Assembly (NCBI GenBank): GCA_029215795.1
Contig: JARDYH010000003.1
Span: 17,586,001-17,650,000 of the forward strand
Origin: Anniella stebbinsi
Lineage: Eukaryota > Chordata > Lepidosauria > Squamata > Anniellidae
Reading direction: 5' to 3'
DNA length: 64,000 nt
Positions within the stretch are counted from its first letter, which is position 1. The number at the start of each line of letters is the position of its first letter. Under the pieces are notes generated by a model. The model made no database searches and was not told where the DNA came from. It saw nothing but the letters and a program-made list of their open reading frames with translations. Position numbers and translations under genes: made by a program. Positions 10,768 to 23,282 of the stretch are shown piece by piece.

Positions 10768-10830
10768 TTTGGCAGGGAATTCCTTGGGCTTGCAACAGCA
10801 GTAGGGTCTAAGGATAAGCCATCTACATAG
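10768..10830 (-). other. BPGM: BPGM splice acceptor and 5' UTR part of the coding exon
   Basis: On the minus strand a pyrimidine-rich TTTGTTTTATTTCTATGTAG precedes base 10822, giving a plausible acceptor and about 55 bases of 5' UTR before the ATG. The open frame continues 30 codons further upstream through this acceptor with no BPGM-like residues, so the longer frame is not used as the start. Confidence 0.7.
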
Positions 10831-10999
10831 AAATAAAACAAATAGGTTTTGGACCACTGTGCCACTCTGTTCCTCTGTTTATCGTTGGGTCTGCATGCAA
10901 CAACCATAGTTTGGTTGTTAAGGAAACGTTAGGGGAAAACGTTATCCTCCAGAAAGAAAGGAATTCTACAAAACTGTATTTTGTTATTATGTTACTTTT

Positions 11000-11505
11000 T
11001 AATTATCTTTTACATGCTTTATATCCTCTGAACCCCCCCCCTCCAGGTGGTCTGCACCTTTCTTGAAGTGTGGTGCCCAGAACTGGACGCAATACTCAAG
11101 ATGGGGCCTAACCAGAGCCAAATAGAGGGGAAGCAGTACCTCGCGCGATTTGGAAGCTATACTTCTATTAATGCAGCCCCAAATAGCATCGGCTTTTTTT
11201 GCAGCCACATCACACTGTTGGCTCATATTCAGCTAGTGATCTACAATTCCAAGACCCTTCACGTTTGTAGTATTGCTGAGCCAAGTATCCCCCATCTTGT
11301 AACTGTGAGTTTGGTTTCTTTTTCCTAGGTGTAGAACTTGGCATTTATCCCTATTAAATTTCATTCTGTTGTTTTCAGCTCAGCACTCCAGCATATCAAG
11401 ATCTGTCTTCCAGGGTATTAGCTATCACACCCAATTCTGTGTGATCTGCAAATTTTATAAGCATTCCCTGGACCTCTTCATCCAAATCGTTAATAAAAAT
11501 GTGGT
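11000..11505 (-). mobile_element. CR1 LINE fragment
   Basis: The minus strand encodes [40 protein letters not shown] and [18 protein letters not shown], the conserved C-terminal reverse-transcriptase region of CR1. On the plus strand the upstream part of the ORF reads through ATTTATCCCTATTAAATTTC and TGTGTGATCTGCAAATTTTA. The copy breaks off at HLE before the VQRRATK block. It lies within the probable BPGM first intron. Confidence 0.9.
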
Positions 11506-12269
11506 ACATCCCTAGGCCTGCACCACCCACCCAGTGAAACTCTGCCCTCAAGCACATATGTGCCAGAAGGCTGCATACTGAAATAGTACATGAGATGAAA
11601 GTGACCTAGCTTTCACATTCCTACGCGCATGTTGCTTCAAGATCAGACCACTTTCTCCTTTATTAATCAGTTCTTTTCCACACCCTGTATTGCTATTTAG
11701 TTTTCATCTTGATAAGCTACCAATTATAAACAACACATCAAGTACATTCTTATGTGACCGGCAGTCCATTGCTCTGTACTTATAGAATTTAAACCTCTCT
11801 TCTCCTTCCCCTACAAAAACATCCAAACATAGCCAAACATGGCCATCAACCTGATATATGTTTTCTACAAACTTTGCTTCTGAGTAAGATGCTCCCCTCT
11901 CCCCATTCATCAAATCCCCTTGTCCAAGTCAGACAGTTATATAAGGATGCAACCTTAAACATACTTAGTTGAAAGTAAGTTCCATTCAAATGTAGCTGGG
12001 ACCAGGTCTCAACCATTTTGGTGCAAAAGAGAAACCTCTTGAAGAAAAATTCAGCCTACATGTCTGGAACCAGTGGAATAGTGGTCATGGTCTTTATAAC
12101 ACAAGAAAATGGCTCCAGTAGCAAGGTTACAGTCCATAACATGTGGAGGTAGTGCCATATCATAATCCCACTATGTTTCATAAGATCTTAACTACAACCT
12201 AGGTGAAAGATTATGAAACCTTTTTTGTCAATATGACTGGTTAATTACCATCATTGGGCCAAGGTCTAA
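11506..12269. other. Gene-free stretch
   Basis: No exon. 11945-11990 (ATGCAACCTTAAACATACTT, then AAAGTAAGTTCCATTCAA) is a diverged copy of the short dispersed repeat noted at 22075. Confidence 0.4.
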
Positions 12270-12385
12270 GGTAGCCTACTTCAACCTGGACCCCTCCAGA
12301 TGTTTGGACTACAACTCTCATCAGGCCCCAGCCAGCATGGCAAGTAATGGGAAAGGTCAAGGGCAGACCCAGGTTGGGGAAGGCA
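12270..12385. mobile_element. Foldback short repeat (CCAGATGT type)
   Basis: CTCCAGATGTTTGGACTACA and CCCAGGTTGGGGAAGGCAG mark its two ends. Confidence 0.65.
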
Positions 12386-13899
12386 GAACTAAAGTGTTCT
12401 GTATCAGGTGGGCCTCCCAGATCAGATGGGCATTTTCGACACCACAGCCACTTGTGAAAATTGGACCTAATGTTCTCATGAAGTTCTTTCTGACTATGAA
12501 AAAAGGTTCCCTTTTTAAAATCAGCATGCAATGTATCATTAAAAAAATATGATGCAAGTCAAATAAAATAATTCAAACTCACCTTATTTGCAAACAAATC
12601 CATCCTACACAAACATCAGGCAAAACACCTAATATTGCAACCTACCTATAAGACGACAAAAGGAATAATAATGATAATATTGCTTTAGAGATTCAAAAAT
12701 ACTCCAATAATGGTCAGGAGTCAAGAAATATTATGCGCAGTAGAAACCATATCAATACGCATCATGTCAGGGGAGGGGAATCCATGCAGTTGGAAAAGTA
12801 CATCAGGTAATTATATACGCAGAGTACACCTGTCGTAAGTGTACATAACAAGTGCAACACACTCCTTTCGACTGCACGTATTCCTTAATATGCGGTTGCA
12901 ATCATGCCAATAAGCTCCAGTAATTGTTGCTCTGAACACTGGTTGGATAACAACGGGAGGCATTAGGGACAACTATGGTAAGTTAAAGCCAAGAACTATC
13001 TGTTCATTTATTGCATTTTTGGCTGGGATAATTTTCAAGCACCACCCCCACCCTGACCTCCCCCTCTTTGCATCCTAGACTGGCACACACAGCGAACTCT
13101 TGGGAAGGGCTGGGAAAGGGTTTGTTGCTCTCCGTGAGCCAGATCTTGGGCAAAGTCAGAATCAGACAACTGGCTGGAGTGAATTGAGACACATGTTATT
13201 TCATCACGCACACATGAGTGAGATTTATGCTACTTCTGACTTTCCCCAAGACCCGGTACAAAGTGAGGGGCTAACCCTACCCCACCACAGATTCTCTGTG
13301 GGTGCCATATGTCTTAGAGACAGAGAGAGGGATATTCTCAAATGGCCGGAACAAAGACAGACATCCTTGCCCCTCTGAGAGCAGAAGGTCTCACTCACTT
13401 TATTTCACTTCTAGTACTGATACGCTGTAAGAAAGTACTATACCCTGGACTCTTGGGAGACAATTGACTAGAATTAAGAGGTGAACATGCAGTCTTAGCA
13501 TTTTCTATAACTGAGGGGATAGGTTACCTCTGCCTGGTTTGAAATCCACCATCACCCGGGAATAAAGAGCCATTGCAATAGTTCACTGTGTATACAGCAT
13601 GCTACTTATTCAGATGTCTCCTTTGAATATTAAAAAACAAAGGTAGGGAAAAAAATCTAAAAACCAGAGTTGGGCAATGATACAGCAGAACTGGATGTGG
13701 GAGAGCTGTGAATAAGATCTTCTGTTGTTGTTTTTCTTTTAGATCAAAGCAACTGGAGAGGATAGGGGAAAACAGAGGATGGGGCACAGCTGTAAAATCT
13801 TCTAATTCCACCTCCACTTCCTTATTCGCAGTTTAAATTACTTCTTAAAGCAGCCATTTGCACCAAGGGAAAATACAAAAGTACCCATATGGTTACTGT
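12386..13899. other. Gene-free stretch
   Basis: AT-rich, no exon and no recognised repeat. Lies within the inferred BPGM intron 1. Confidence 0.4.
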
Positions 13900-14024
13900 A
13901 TGGCAATTGTGGCCCTCCAAATGTGACGAACTGCAACTTCCATTTGGTCAAGCTGGTTGGGAAAGATGGGAGTTGTAGTCCAACACATCTGGAGGGCACC
14001 AGGTTGGGGAAAGCTATTCTATGG
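13900..14024. mobile_element. Foldback short repeat
   Basis: Arms GTGGCCCTCCAAATGTGACG and GGGAGTTGTAGTCCAACACA with GGAGGGCACCAGGTTGGGGA. Confidence 0.7.
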
Positions 14025-14057
14025 TTAGATAATGGAGCACGGGAAAGTGCTACCTCC

Positions 14058-14235
14058 AGTATCAGAGGCAGTAAGCCTATATACACCAGTTGCTGGGGAA
14101 CATGGGCAGGAGGGTGCTGTTGCACCATCTCCTGCTTGTGAGTCCCTGGTCAACAGCTGGTTGGCCACTGTGTGAACAGAGAGCTGGACAAGATGAACCC
14201 TTAGTGTGATCCAGCAGGCCTCTTCTTATATTCTC
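14058..14235 (+). mobile_element. CR1 LINE 3' tail
   Basis: GCTACCTCCAGTATCAGAGG, then TGTGTGAACAGAGAGCTGGA and GATCCAGCAGGCCTCTTCTT, the plus-strand end of CR1. Confidence 0.85.
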
Positions 14236-14969
14236 ACACAACCCTGCTTTTAACTCCCCAAAATTGCATCACATCTACTTTGGCCCTTAGATACGGTCAT
14301 CTGGACTTAATTTCTAATGGAATGGCACACGGCTGCAGCCAGCAATATTAACATCCAAATGATATTCATCCTGTTATTGATTTCTGCTTATGCTCCAAAT
14401 TGTGAGCCTATAGACAAGCGGACTATCACCAGGTGAGCTTGCTCACTACAGAACAGTTCATAACGTGATACCATCCAGCCAAGTTGCTTTCCATCAGACG
14501 CAGATGTGTGGTAGCATGTGATACACAAGCGACAGAACGGTCACCTGTATCCATCCAGTCCCTGTTTTGTTTTTTCTGCCATCTTTGGGTCCTCAACATG
14601 CAACAAATACTGCTGATAATGGTAGGGCAGAAAGAAAGATGATTTCTACCCACCAATGTGCACAGAAGCAGCTTGCTAGCGGAAATAACCAAATCTTACT
14701 TTTGGCTTTGTACATTTGGCCAGATTTAGCACTCACCAATCCTGCCTTGCTTCTTTCATGGTGATGCTAAGACGTGGCTCAGAGCTGGAATTCAGATGAG
14801 CTCCGATGGCTGCAAAACCTTGCCACCAATTTCGGGGAAGTGTATATCCAAATTCCCTCACCTGACCAAGGGAACACAAACAATGCCTCAAAGTGAAATC
14901 CATATACACCATATCGGCCAACTGCTTTTACAAGGTTAAGCTTTAACATGTCAGGTATCTGTAGCTTCT
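14236..14969. other. Gene-free stretch, nothing recognised
   Basis: Unique-looking sequence without exon signals or known repeats. Confidence 0.4.
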
Positions 14970-15100
14970 GTTTTCTGTGGCCCTACAAATGTTTTGGCCT
15001 ATAAATTCTATCAGCCTTAGCCAGCATAGCCAATGGTGAAAACTGATGTAGGCCACAACATCTAGAAGGCCACAAGTTGCCCACACCTGCCTTACCAGGT
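14970..15100. mobile_element. Foldback short repeat (diverged)
   Basis: TGTGGCCCTACAAATGTTTT and the reversed arm CATCTAGAAGGCCACAAGTT surround TAGCCAGCATAGCC. Confidence 0.55.
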
Positions 15101-16389
15101 TCATCAAATAAAGGTAGTCTTCTTGAGGTAACTCTCAGACTAAACTCTGTTTGGTCTACAAATGTTGCTGGTCCTCCTGAAGATTTCACATTACAGTTAA
15201 GTCCTTTTTTCTTGTTATTGCTGGGACTGCTTCTGTGCTTTTATGCAGAGTTTAAACAGATGAAGCTTTCCCCATCACATTCATCTCTTTGCCAGGAAAA
15301 GGTTAAACATTTGGAGGATGGGTACAGAATCAGGCCCATAAAGTGGTGACAACTCACACACATACGTCCAGTTTTGTAAAAGTGCTAAACAAAAAGTTGT
15401 CACCATTTTTCTGGCAGGGCTACTGCTACCTCTATGACAGGCAAGAATTTAGCAAGTAACGTTTCCCATATCACTGCATTTCCACACTGAGGGAAATCGT
15501 TATTACGTTGAATTTCTGCTTGTCATGTAGCCGTTAAAGTGAAAAGAGATGGAAACCCTAACTGGAAACTTTTTAAGTAGTGCTGAATCATCTGGCACTA
15601 GTTCCCAACTGTCCAGACAGCTTTAGAATTAGGAAGCCAATGAGGACAGAAAACAAGGACCAATTGGTTGAATCAAATGGGACATACAGATTAATGGCTA
15701 AAGTGCTCCTTTTGTTTCTACTGTCGCCTGATCAGTCCAGGGAAGAAAGAACTTCCTGGTATTCCCATGACACAGCTGGAGAACAAACCAGGGGCAAACC
15801 AGGATAAACCACTTTTGCAAGGCACATCACTGTACAAAATCTACAGGCCTCATCACTAGTAAGGATACCTGGACAGAACACTTTGGAATAGGGGTGGGGA
15901 TGCACCGCCATGTATATACGTTCAGTCCACCTGCGTTGGCACTTTGAGCCAATGTTTCTTTATTTCCCATCCATTCTGCACAAACACGACAAACATTTTG
16001 AACACAGGACACGGAAAAGGCACCTGCTTCATATCCACATTTTTGACATGGATTCCTGCACCACCACCCTAGGATGGCTGCGTTCAAAGGAGGACAGGGC
16101 TTTATACTTTTGCTAGTTAATTAAATTAATGTACTTATTACATGTTAAACCACCCTACCACCAATGGTACCCTTTCTATTCTTACAACAACCTTATGAGG
16201 TTGGAAAACGAGTGGACACCTCTTTATGCCAAAAGACCATTTCCAGCTAACATAAGGGAATTGTCTGATGATGATGATGATGATGCATAGATGGTACCCA
16301 ATGCCAACAAAACAGCACCAAATGTATGAAGAGGCATCTCCTGTATGCTGGCAGGAATGGAAGTCCCATGGTGCTTTTTGTGAAATGAC
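15101..16389. other. Gene-free stretch with a small (GAT)n run
   Basis: No exon. A (GAT)n microsatellite sits at 16266-16285. 16168-16200 (TCTTACAACAACCTTATGAG) is a scrap of SINE body. Confidence 0.45.
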
Positions 16390-16755
16390 TAGACCAGGGC
16401 TGGCGACCCTATTGCCTCCCAGATTTTGTTGGACTGCAATCTCCATAATCCTTGACCATTAACTATGTTGGCCAGAGCTGACTGGAGTTGAAGTCCAACA
16501 TAGGGTGACCATCACAACAGTTAAAGCTAAGGAGCTATACTAGAGTGACCAGATACAAAAGAGGGCAGGGCTCCTGCAGCTTTAACTGTTGTGATGAAGA
16601 GGGAATTTCACCAGGTACCGCATGCATACAAATGACACCTGCTGAAATTCACCTTTCAATACAACTATTAAAGATACAGGAGCCCTGTCCTCCTTGCCAT
16701 ATGGTCACCATAGTCTAACATCTGGAGGGCCGCAGGTACCCCAACCTTGGTCTAA
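16390..16755. mobile_element. Foldback short repeat split by a MITE
   Basis: The left part (16390-16501) ends GGAGTTGAAGTCCAACAT. The right part (16714-16755) resumes TCTAACATCTGGAGGGCCGC. The duplicated 8-mers TCCAACAT and TCTAACAT (7/8) mark the insertion of the element at 16502-16713. Confidence 0.75.
16502..16713. mobile_element. hAT-like palindromic MITE (GGTGACCAT type)
   Basis: Ends AGGGTGACCAT and ATGGTCACCATAG. Inner landmarks are GGGCAGGGCTCCTGCAGC, TTTAACTGTTGTGATGAAGA, GCTGAAATTCACCTTTC and GGAGCCCTGTCCTCCTTG. It shares the odd internal junction GGTCACTCTAGTATAG (read in reverse) with the larger copy at 27475, showing that both derive from a longer dimer-like parent. It is flanked by an 8-bp duplication with one mismatch. 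Confidence 0.75.
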
Positions 16756-17227
16756 AATTAACAAGACATTCAACCTAGACCCAAGATGGCTTTACTGTGG
16801 ATTCTCAATGAAGACAATAAATACATTCTCCATATATACTTGATTATTTTCCTAGTGGTGACTATGCGGATGGAAGTGGAGAAAGCTGGTAGACTGAACA
16901 ATGCTATGAGCAGATCTGAAAAATGCCCTAAGTGTGTTAGCCGACACACACACACTGAAGTTCCTAGGGCTAAGAACAAGGACTTTTTGCACAACATAGC
17001 AGGCATTCACCTCTAAGGCCAGTCAATATCCTGCCATTCTTACACTGCCAAACTCTCAATTACAGTTCGAAAGGCCAATCTACATTGATTCTGTTGCCTG
17101 TTCTCCTCTGGAGGATTAGCTTATTGGCTTTGCTATGATTAATAATGTATCTCTGCCCTCTTAATGTTTGTTTTGTTATGCTACTGCTGGGGGGGGGGAA
17201 TCCTGTGAAATCCAAATACCAACATAA

Positions 17228-17370
17228 AAAGCAACCCTATGAGGAAGGCTAGTCCAAGAGACAGAATGACTGATCTAAGGTCAGCCATGAGTTCCATGGC
17301 TGATCAGGAATTTGACAGTCTACCTGGTCCTAGTCCAATGTTCTGACCACTACATCCACCTTTCCCTATC
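17228..17370 (-). mobile_element. tRNA-derived SINE fragment
   Basis: Reads on the minus strand. On the plus strand: CCTATGAGGAAGGCTAGTCC, then CAATGTTCTGACCACTACAT, the reversed head (GTGGTTAGAG-like A box region) of the SINE class seen at 28806. Confidence 0.55.
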
Positions 17371-17377
17371 TATGTCT

Positions 17378-17490
17378 CCCCAGATGTTTTTTTGACTACA
17401 ACACCAGTCAGTCCCAGCCAGCATAACCAATGATCAGGGATGATGGGAGTTGTAGGCCAAAACATCTGGAGGGACATAGGTTGGGGGGTA
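17378..17490. mobile_element. Foldback short repeat
   Basis: CCCCAGATGTTTTTTTGACT left arm. GATGGGAGTTGTAGGCCAAA and CATCTGGAGGGACATAGG right arm. Confidence 0.65.
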
Positions 17491-18659
17491 AGTGTCCCCC
17501 TACGACCTGCTATTTCGCTGTTTTCCAGTTGTGCAGAAGAGGTAACTTCAGCCTGTTATGTAGTGGAGAGAAAAATTACATTTGCAGAAATTCCTTATGA
17601 AAAGTATAGACATCTTGTCCACCTTAGCATGTGCCACCAAAGTGCAGGGTCTTCTACCTATATCAGCCCCCTAGGTGTTGCTGACAGAGACCTGCTATGG
17701 TGTCTTCCAGGCTCCCTGACCCCAGTTTTTTTCTTTTTAAAGGATTTTAAAAATAATTTCCTTTTTTAAAAAGACCTGAGAGATTGGTGTGCTGCAAAGC
17801 AACACACTGGCCTCAGGCACTTTATTTTCAAGAATGCCCACAGGGAGCCCAGAGGGATTCTTAGAAAATAAAAATGGTGGGCAGCTGGAGCCCAGTGCTT
17901 GGTTTTGAAGCATGTCCAAAGCATGCTTCAAAATGAAGCATCCTTGAGAGCCAGAGGGGCATGACAAAGAATGAGGGAGCGTTTTGCCTGTGCTGTGTGT
18001 TTTGTCTGTTGTTCTTAGTATGATGTGCATTAGCTGCCTTGCTTTGGTGTGTGCATTTCACCTGGTGTGTGTTCCTTGGAATACCAGTTGCCTTCTGTGA
18101 AGTCGCTCTTTTGTTATGCTTCATGGGAGCAAACAAGTCACCATCTCTGCCTTGTTCTTGGCCACATTGCTCATCTCTGAGCCTACTTCATGTTCTGTGA
18201 AATGGGTGATGGAGCAGAAAACCAGATTGGGAAGATGAGTTTGTGTTTTGGCACTCAAACCACACCTCCATTTTTTTGGCATGTTACTTTTCATTTAGCC
18301 TCATGATTTTGTCGTTGGGAAATGGGTGATTTGCCGTGACAGCTATTTTGTGAATGGGCAAGTCCCTTCCTGGCAGACATTTGGCAGCACTTTCAAAATT
18401 CCAAATGTACCCATTGACCCAACAAGGTTGGCACCCTCTGTACAATAGCGTAAGTTTCACTGAACTCAATGGAACTTAATTCTCAACAAACATGCTTAGG
18501 TTTGCACTCTTCATTCATTCCTTAGACAAAGACTTATTACATGTGGGGGGAAAAAACCAAGTGCCAATTTAGGACATGCCCATCCATCGATCTCATGAAA
18601 AGGCTTTCAACCTGCAGGTGATACAGCTAGCAGACAAGCAAGACCAAGACTAAAATTTG
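17491..18659. other. Gene-free stretch
   Basis: No exon. 18443-18510 (TAGCGTAAGTTTCACTGAAC, then CATGCTTAGGTTTGCACTC) resembles the short dispersed repeat at 22075. Confidence 0.4.
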
Positions 18660-18822
18660 TTTTATTTAAAATATTTTGTGGCCGCCTTTCAGGGGCAGGT
18701 GCCCTCTCAAGCCGGCTTACAGCAATAAAGATCCATTTATGAGATTTAAGACTGAAGACTGAGCTCCTAAGACACATCTCAAGCCATCCCACAATATGTG
18801 AGCACTCTTACTGCACATAGAA

Positions 18823-19421
18823 TTGAAAATACACTTGCTTGACTATAGCAACTTGTTGTATACAGGGCTTCCCTTGAAGCAAATTCAGAGCCTACAGGCT
18901 GTACAAAATGTGGCAGCCAAGTTGGTCAAGGGGCTTCCGAAGTGGTCCTCTATCACTTTGATGTTTCAAGAGCTCCACTGGCTGCCGGTGGCTGCTAGGG
19001 TGCGCTACAAGGTTTTATTAACTATGTATTAAGCCCTGCACTGCTTGGGCCCTGGTTACTTGAGTGCTCACCTTGCTCCGATGTCCCACTATTGGCAGAC
19101 CCGCTCTCAAGGGCAGGGTGACCTGATCGTCCCCCACTACAATTTGGAATGTGCAGGGGCCAGGGCCTTTTCAGTGGTTGGCCCCCGACTACGGAACAAT
19201 TTGCCACCAGAGATAAGACAGGCTCCCACCATCAATTGTTTTAAACGCCTCTGTAAGGGCTTCTTATTTTCACAAGAGTTGGGGGGAAGGGTGGTGGTTT
19301 AAATTTTAATGCGGGTTGAGGGTTCTTAATTGAAACTGTTTTATGTATTATTGTAAAGCGCTACAATGCCAGAAATGGCAAGGTGGCGCTATAAAAAATG
19401 TTTTAAAATAAATAAATAAAC
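18823..19421 (+). mobile_element. L2-type LINE 3' end
   Basis: Plus-strand frames carry LDYSNLLYTGLPLKQIQSLQ, AVQNVAAKLVKGLPKWSSIT and FQELHWLPVAARVRYKVLL, then GPGYLSAHL and GARAFSVVGPRLRNNLPPEI, in two frames joined across a stop near 19031. This is the conserved C-terminus of an L2-type reverse transcriptase. The 3' UTR ends AAAGCGCTACAATGCCAG, then AAGGTGGCGCTATAAAAAAT and (AATA)n. It is 5'-truncated. A reversed LINE tail lies just before it at 18657-18730. Confidence 0.88.
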
Positions 19422-20157
19422 AGTTCGTGCTAATGGAACACCAAGTACTACGATCAATGCCAAATATTTATTTTTGCTGAAACTGCCTGAACAACTGCTA
19501 AATTTTGCTAAAAGTACTATTCTTTATGGCTGCAAACTTTAGCCAAATTTTATACTGCAATGGCCAGAAGGTAGACTTGTATCTACTGATAAATGCACAG
19601 ATATTGTTTTACTCCTAATTGTTTTAACAAATGACTCTCCCACTTTAAAAATATCCTGCTGAAATGAAGAAAGCTTGTGAAAGGCTGGGGTGGGGGGAGA
19701 TAAACAGTGGATTTTTGGGTGGGAAGACTGTGACTTCCATTCAGTTCTGCTATATAATTCCTGGGCTCAGGATTATTAAATTCTAAAATTCTAGTAACAA
19801 AAAAAAAAGATCCCACAAGGGTGAAGCTTGCCCACTGCAAATTAGATTAATGGATCTTTAAAAAGTTTAAATCAATTAAAATATGTTCCAATTATTGGAT
19901 AGATTTTGTACTTATAAAATCATGGATAACAAGCGCCATCTTTTACAAGAGACATTCTCCCTTTTACTTCACACACAGAGGAGGTATTCTCCTTCTACAC
20001 TGATACAACAAATCCGTGCATCATCTGATTACAAAAGTATGCTTCTGGTTTCAGAAATATTGTGTCTCAATATGCAAAACTGAAATTTGTTAAAGTTCCT
20101 TTCATCAGGTTGCAGCCCTATTATTAATATATAACTATTTTATAGCCTATATGATAC

Positions 20158-20760
20158 ATTTTATTTATTTATTGCATTTTTATACCGCCCTATAGCCAAA
20201 GCTCTCTGGGCGGTTCACAAAAATTAAAACCATGAAATCATTTTAAGAAATATAAAACAAACCACAATCTAAAAACACAAAATAACATACAATATAGAAA
20301 ACACAACCAGGATAAAACCAAGCAGCAGAAATGAATACAGATTAAAATACAAATTTAAAACAGCAAGGATTAAAATTGAATTAATTTAGCTGTTAAAATG
20401 CTGGGAGAATAAAAAGGTCTTCAACTGGCGATGAAAGGAGTACAAAGTAGGCGCCAAGCGAACCTCTCTGGGGAGCTCATTCCACAGCCGGGGTGCCACA
20501 GCAGAGAAAGCCCTCCTCCTAGTGGCCACCTGCCTCACTTCCTTTGGCAGGGGCTCACAGAGAAGGACCCCTGTAGATGATCTTAGGGTCCGGGCAGGTA
20601 CATATGGGAGGAATTAGATAACCTGGCCCCACCTCCTTTAGATAACCTGGCCCCAAGCCGTTTAGGGCTTTAAATGTTAGTACCAGCACTTTGAATTGGG
20701 CCCGGATCTGGACCAGCAGCCGGTGAAGCTAGAAAAGGACTAGCGTAATGTGATCCCTGT
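20158..20760 (-). mobile_element. LINE 3' region
   Basis: Begins (TTTATT)n GCATTTTTATACCGCCC, then CTCTCTGGGCGGTTCAC, the reversed tail of a squamate LINE. It continues through CATTCCACAGCCGGGGTGCC and GGGCTTTAAATGTTAGTACC and ends near GACCAGCAGCCGGTGAAGC. 20632-20656 repeats the block at 20611-20635 (GATAACCTGGCCCCA twice). No coding remains. Confidence 0.75.
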
Positions 20761-21599
20761 TACTACACTATAAGAACGGTTAATTATGTTATCACCCCTG
20801 CTCCTCTCCATATGGGGATAGTGACCCACATTACAGGTAGGATTATCAACCAATCAAGGGGGAAAACAGCTTATCCTACTATTGAGCCAACTGCAGTTTA
20901 GATTTGCAGAAATCAGCAGAAGATCACTATTATCACATGCTAGTTGTCTGTGCTAGATTTTTAAAAAAGATTTTTAAAAGATTGCTATATAGGATTGTAA
21001 AAGATAATGTATATGAAATACTTCAAACAACTAAAAAAAATCTAAGATGTTGTCACTATGATTTGTAATATTTCCTCCCAGCTTCTTGCTATTTAGTACA
21101 GGGAGTGTGAATTCCTCGTCATCTCCATCGCTACTTGTCCATTTTTATTGCAAAAACGGCATGACCCGTGGACTTAATCCAGGACCGAATACCAGGATCC
21201 AATCCTGTCTCAAAACACAAGGGGAAACAAGTAAGTAGTACGTGCCCCCTAACACTAACACAACCACCCTTATATGGCTGCGTGTGTCTCCGAGATCTGG
21301 CTCCAAACATCAGCATCATTTTCAGCTGAGCCTTAAAAAAGGAGAATGAAGCAAGATGCACATCAGAACACACCTGGCAACATCTGGATAGAAGATGCAT
21401 TTCAAAACCAAGTTAAAATGACCCAATCAATCATCCACTTGCAAGGAATATATTTAATTATTCTTCATAGTATTACTTTGGCATAATTGAAATCTGCATG
21501 CAGATAAAAACGACTACATCATGAATTACCTTAACACAACAGAGCCCAGTCACCCACAGCCACGTAACACACAATCCTGCTGCTGTTCCACTGCAAACT
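20761..21599. other. Gene-free stretch
   Basis: AT-rich sequence between a LINE tail and the CpG-rich block. No exon recognised. Confidence 0.4.
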
Positions 21600-21602
21600 T
21601 AC

Positions 21603-22010
21603 AGTTGTTAACAGCTCCAGACCGGCTATTAATGAAGGGGGAAGAGAACTAGTGACGTCCCTCAGTGTCTCCCTTTGGATTGGAGGGTTGGGTTGTCACT
21701 CATCGATAGGCAGCCGCTCTCTTTCCTACCAGGAACAAGTCAGCAATGATCAGGGTGGGAATAAGCGGCCTAATAAATCGAACTCCGCTCCAAACGCCCT
21801 GCGATTCTGCAGGAGGAAGATGGGGCTGGATTGGCTGAGCGGTGACTGACGCCATCCAGAACCAATGAGATAGTTTGTTGACTAGCCGTGGCGCTCTTTG
21901 GAGTGCGTAGAGTGATCTAATCAAGGGACTGATCGGAAGGGTTCTTTAACGCGCATTTGTCCGCACAGCGCCACCCCGTCCCTGTTTACTCGAAAGTAAG
22001 CCCCGCGGGT
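21603..22010 (-). promoter_or_regulatory. BPGM: CpG-rich block: candidate BPGM promoter and non-coding first exon
   Basis: From about 21650 to 22010 I count about 20 CpGs, far above the flanks. CCAAT boxes occur in both orientations (GGATTGGCTGAG at 21828, ACCAATGAG at 21862), with a CRE-like TGACGTCC at 21653. On the minus strand a strong donor, ACAACT|GTAAGTTT, falls at 21603/21602. BPGM is transcribed leftwards from here, and vertebrate BPGM has a non-coding first exon, so this is where one would expect it. The assignment is inference. The block could instead be an unrelated regulatory CpG island. Confidence 0.5.
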
Positions 22011-22074
22011 CTCTATGGGACTTATTCTCTAGTAAATGGATTGGGGCCCTAAATAAAGAGTTTGGCACAATCAG

Positions 22075-22170
22075 CCCCCAATTAACCACTAGATCCAATG
22101 CATATTTACTTTGGAGTAAGCCACTGAACTCAGTGGGTCTTACTTTTAAGTATGCTTACATAGGCTCAGG
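22075..22170. repeat. Short dispersed repeat
   Basis: CCAATGCATATTTACTTTGG, GTAAGCCACTGAACTCAGTG and TTAAGTATGCTTACATAGGC. Similar pieces lie at 22785-22850, 24935-24990, 32822-32912 and 51295-51410. Several are linked to a GCAATCCTATGCAT motif. Confidence 0.55.
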
Positions 22171-23282
22171 ATACTTGCATAGGGCTCAGTCCCATGGATT
22201 TCAAATTTTATTGAAACCTCAGAGAGTGCTTGCAAGTATTAACTTTGGCAGGTTCATGCCTGTTGTGCCTCTCTTCTCTCTTTTGCCATCTGACTGTTAA
22301 ACTTGGTATGTTTAAAAATGGCATGCGTTTGGGTGCTTTCTTTAAAAGAACAAAGCAAAAACAGCTAGGACATATTTTTTGGGTATGGTAACTTAAAAGT
22401 AAAGCGCATTGCTTAAGCATAATTACCAACTATTTTTTTTTTAGCAAGGATCCACTGGCTTTATCAGCTTCATACCAGGCAGAAACTCACTAGCTTGATC
22501 CTCACCCACCACCGCTTATCTTTCTATCCTTTCTCAGCCAGTGCTGAGTTCACTTATTTTTTCTGCATTTTTACTTCCCTAGAGCCCTTCTGTGTGGGTA
22601 TTCAAGTTCTTCCTCCTACCCTTTTCTTTGTTTTTCTTTCACTTGTTTTTATATAAATATCTATTTTATCTTATAATACATTTATACAATTATTTATGAA
22701 TTGCCTTTTGGTCCAAAAAGGGCCTTCAGGGTGACATAATTTTAAAATTTTAACTTCAAAACTTTAAACATTTATGTACAGCACAAGCCCCTACTGAATT
22801 CAGTAGGGGTTACTGTTAAGGAAGCATGTATAGGATTGCAGCCTTAAATATCAGCTATATATATAATCAACATTGTTTTATGTCTGTCCTTTTAGAAGAT
22901 TCACTGTTTTAAAAATTTCCATTTGATTTCTATGGATTTGCTTAAACTGCAGTGCTATGTCATAATGTTTACCATGGAAGCTAAAGTGCAACCCCGTTCC
23001 TGGAGAGTTATCTAGAAAATGTCTAACCCTTCTTACTATTCAAAAATGTTGGTGCACTGTTATAAAATACTCCATGGCTCTCATAAGATACCATGAAGGT
23101 TGACAAAGGCAACAGCTATGTATTTATCCAGATTAACAGGCAAAAACTATGCCACAGAAGAAATAACAGTGCAGCCACACCAAAGGATGCTGCTACATCA
23201 GTGAATAAGCCGTTGGGGTCAGAACAGATTGTTAGCTATGGTATAATGAATGTAATGGAGACCCTTAAGCTTGAACATAGAG
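22171..23282. other. Gene-free stretch with LINE-tail scraps
   Basis: No exon. 22640-22745 (TTATGAATTGCCTTTTGGTC, then GGCCTTCAGGGTGACATAAT) is a diverged reversed LINE tail. Confidence 0.4.

Noticed and set aside
10768..10857. Upstream in-frame ATG at 10857 as the BPGM start
   Set aside because: The extra 30 residues are not BPGM-like and the frame crosses a good splice acceptor at 10823.
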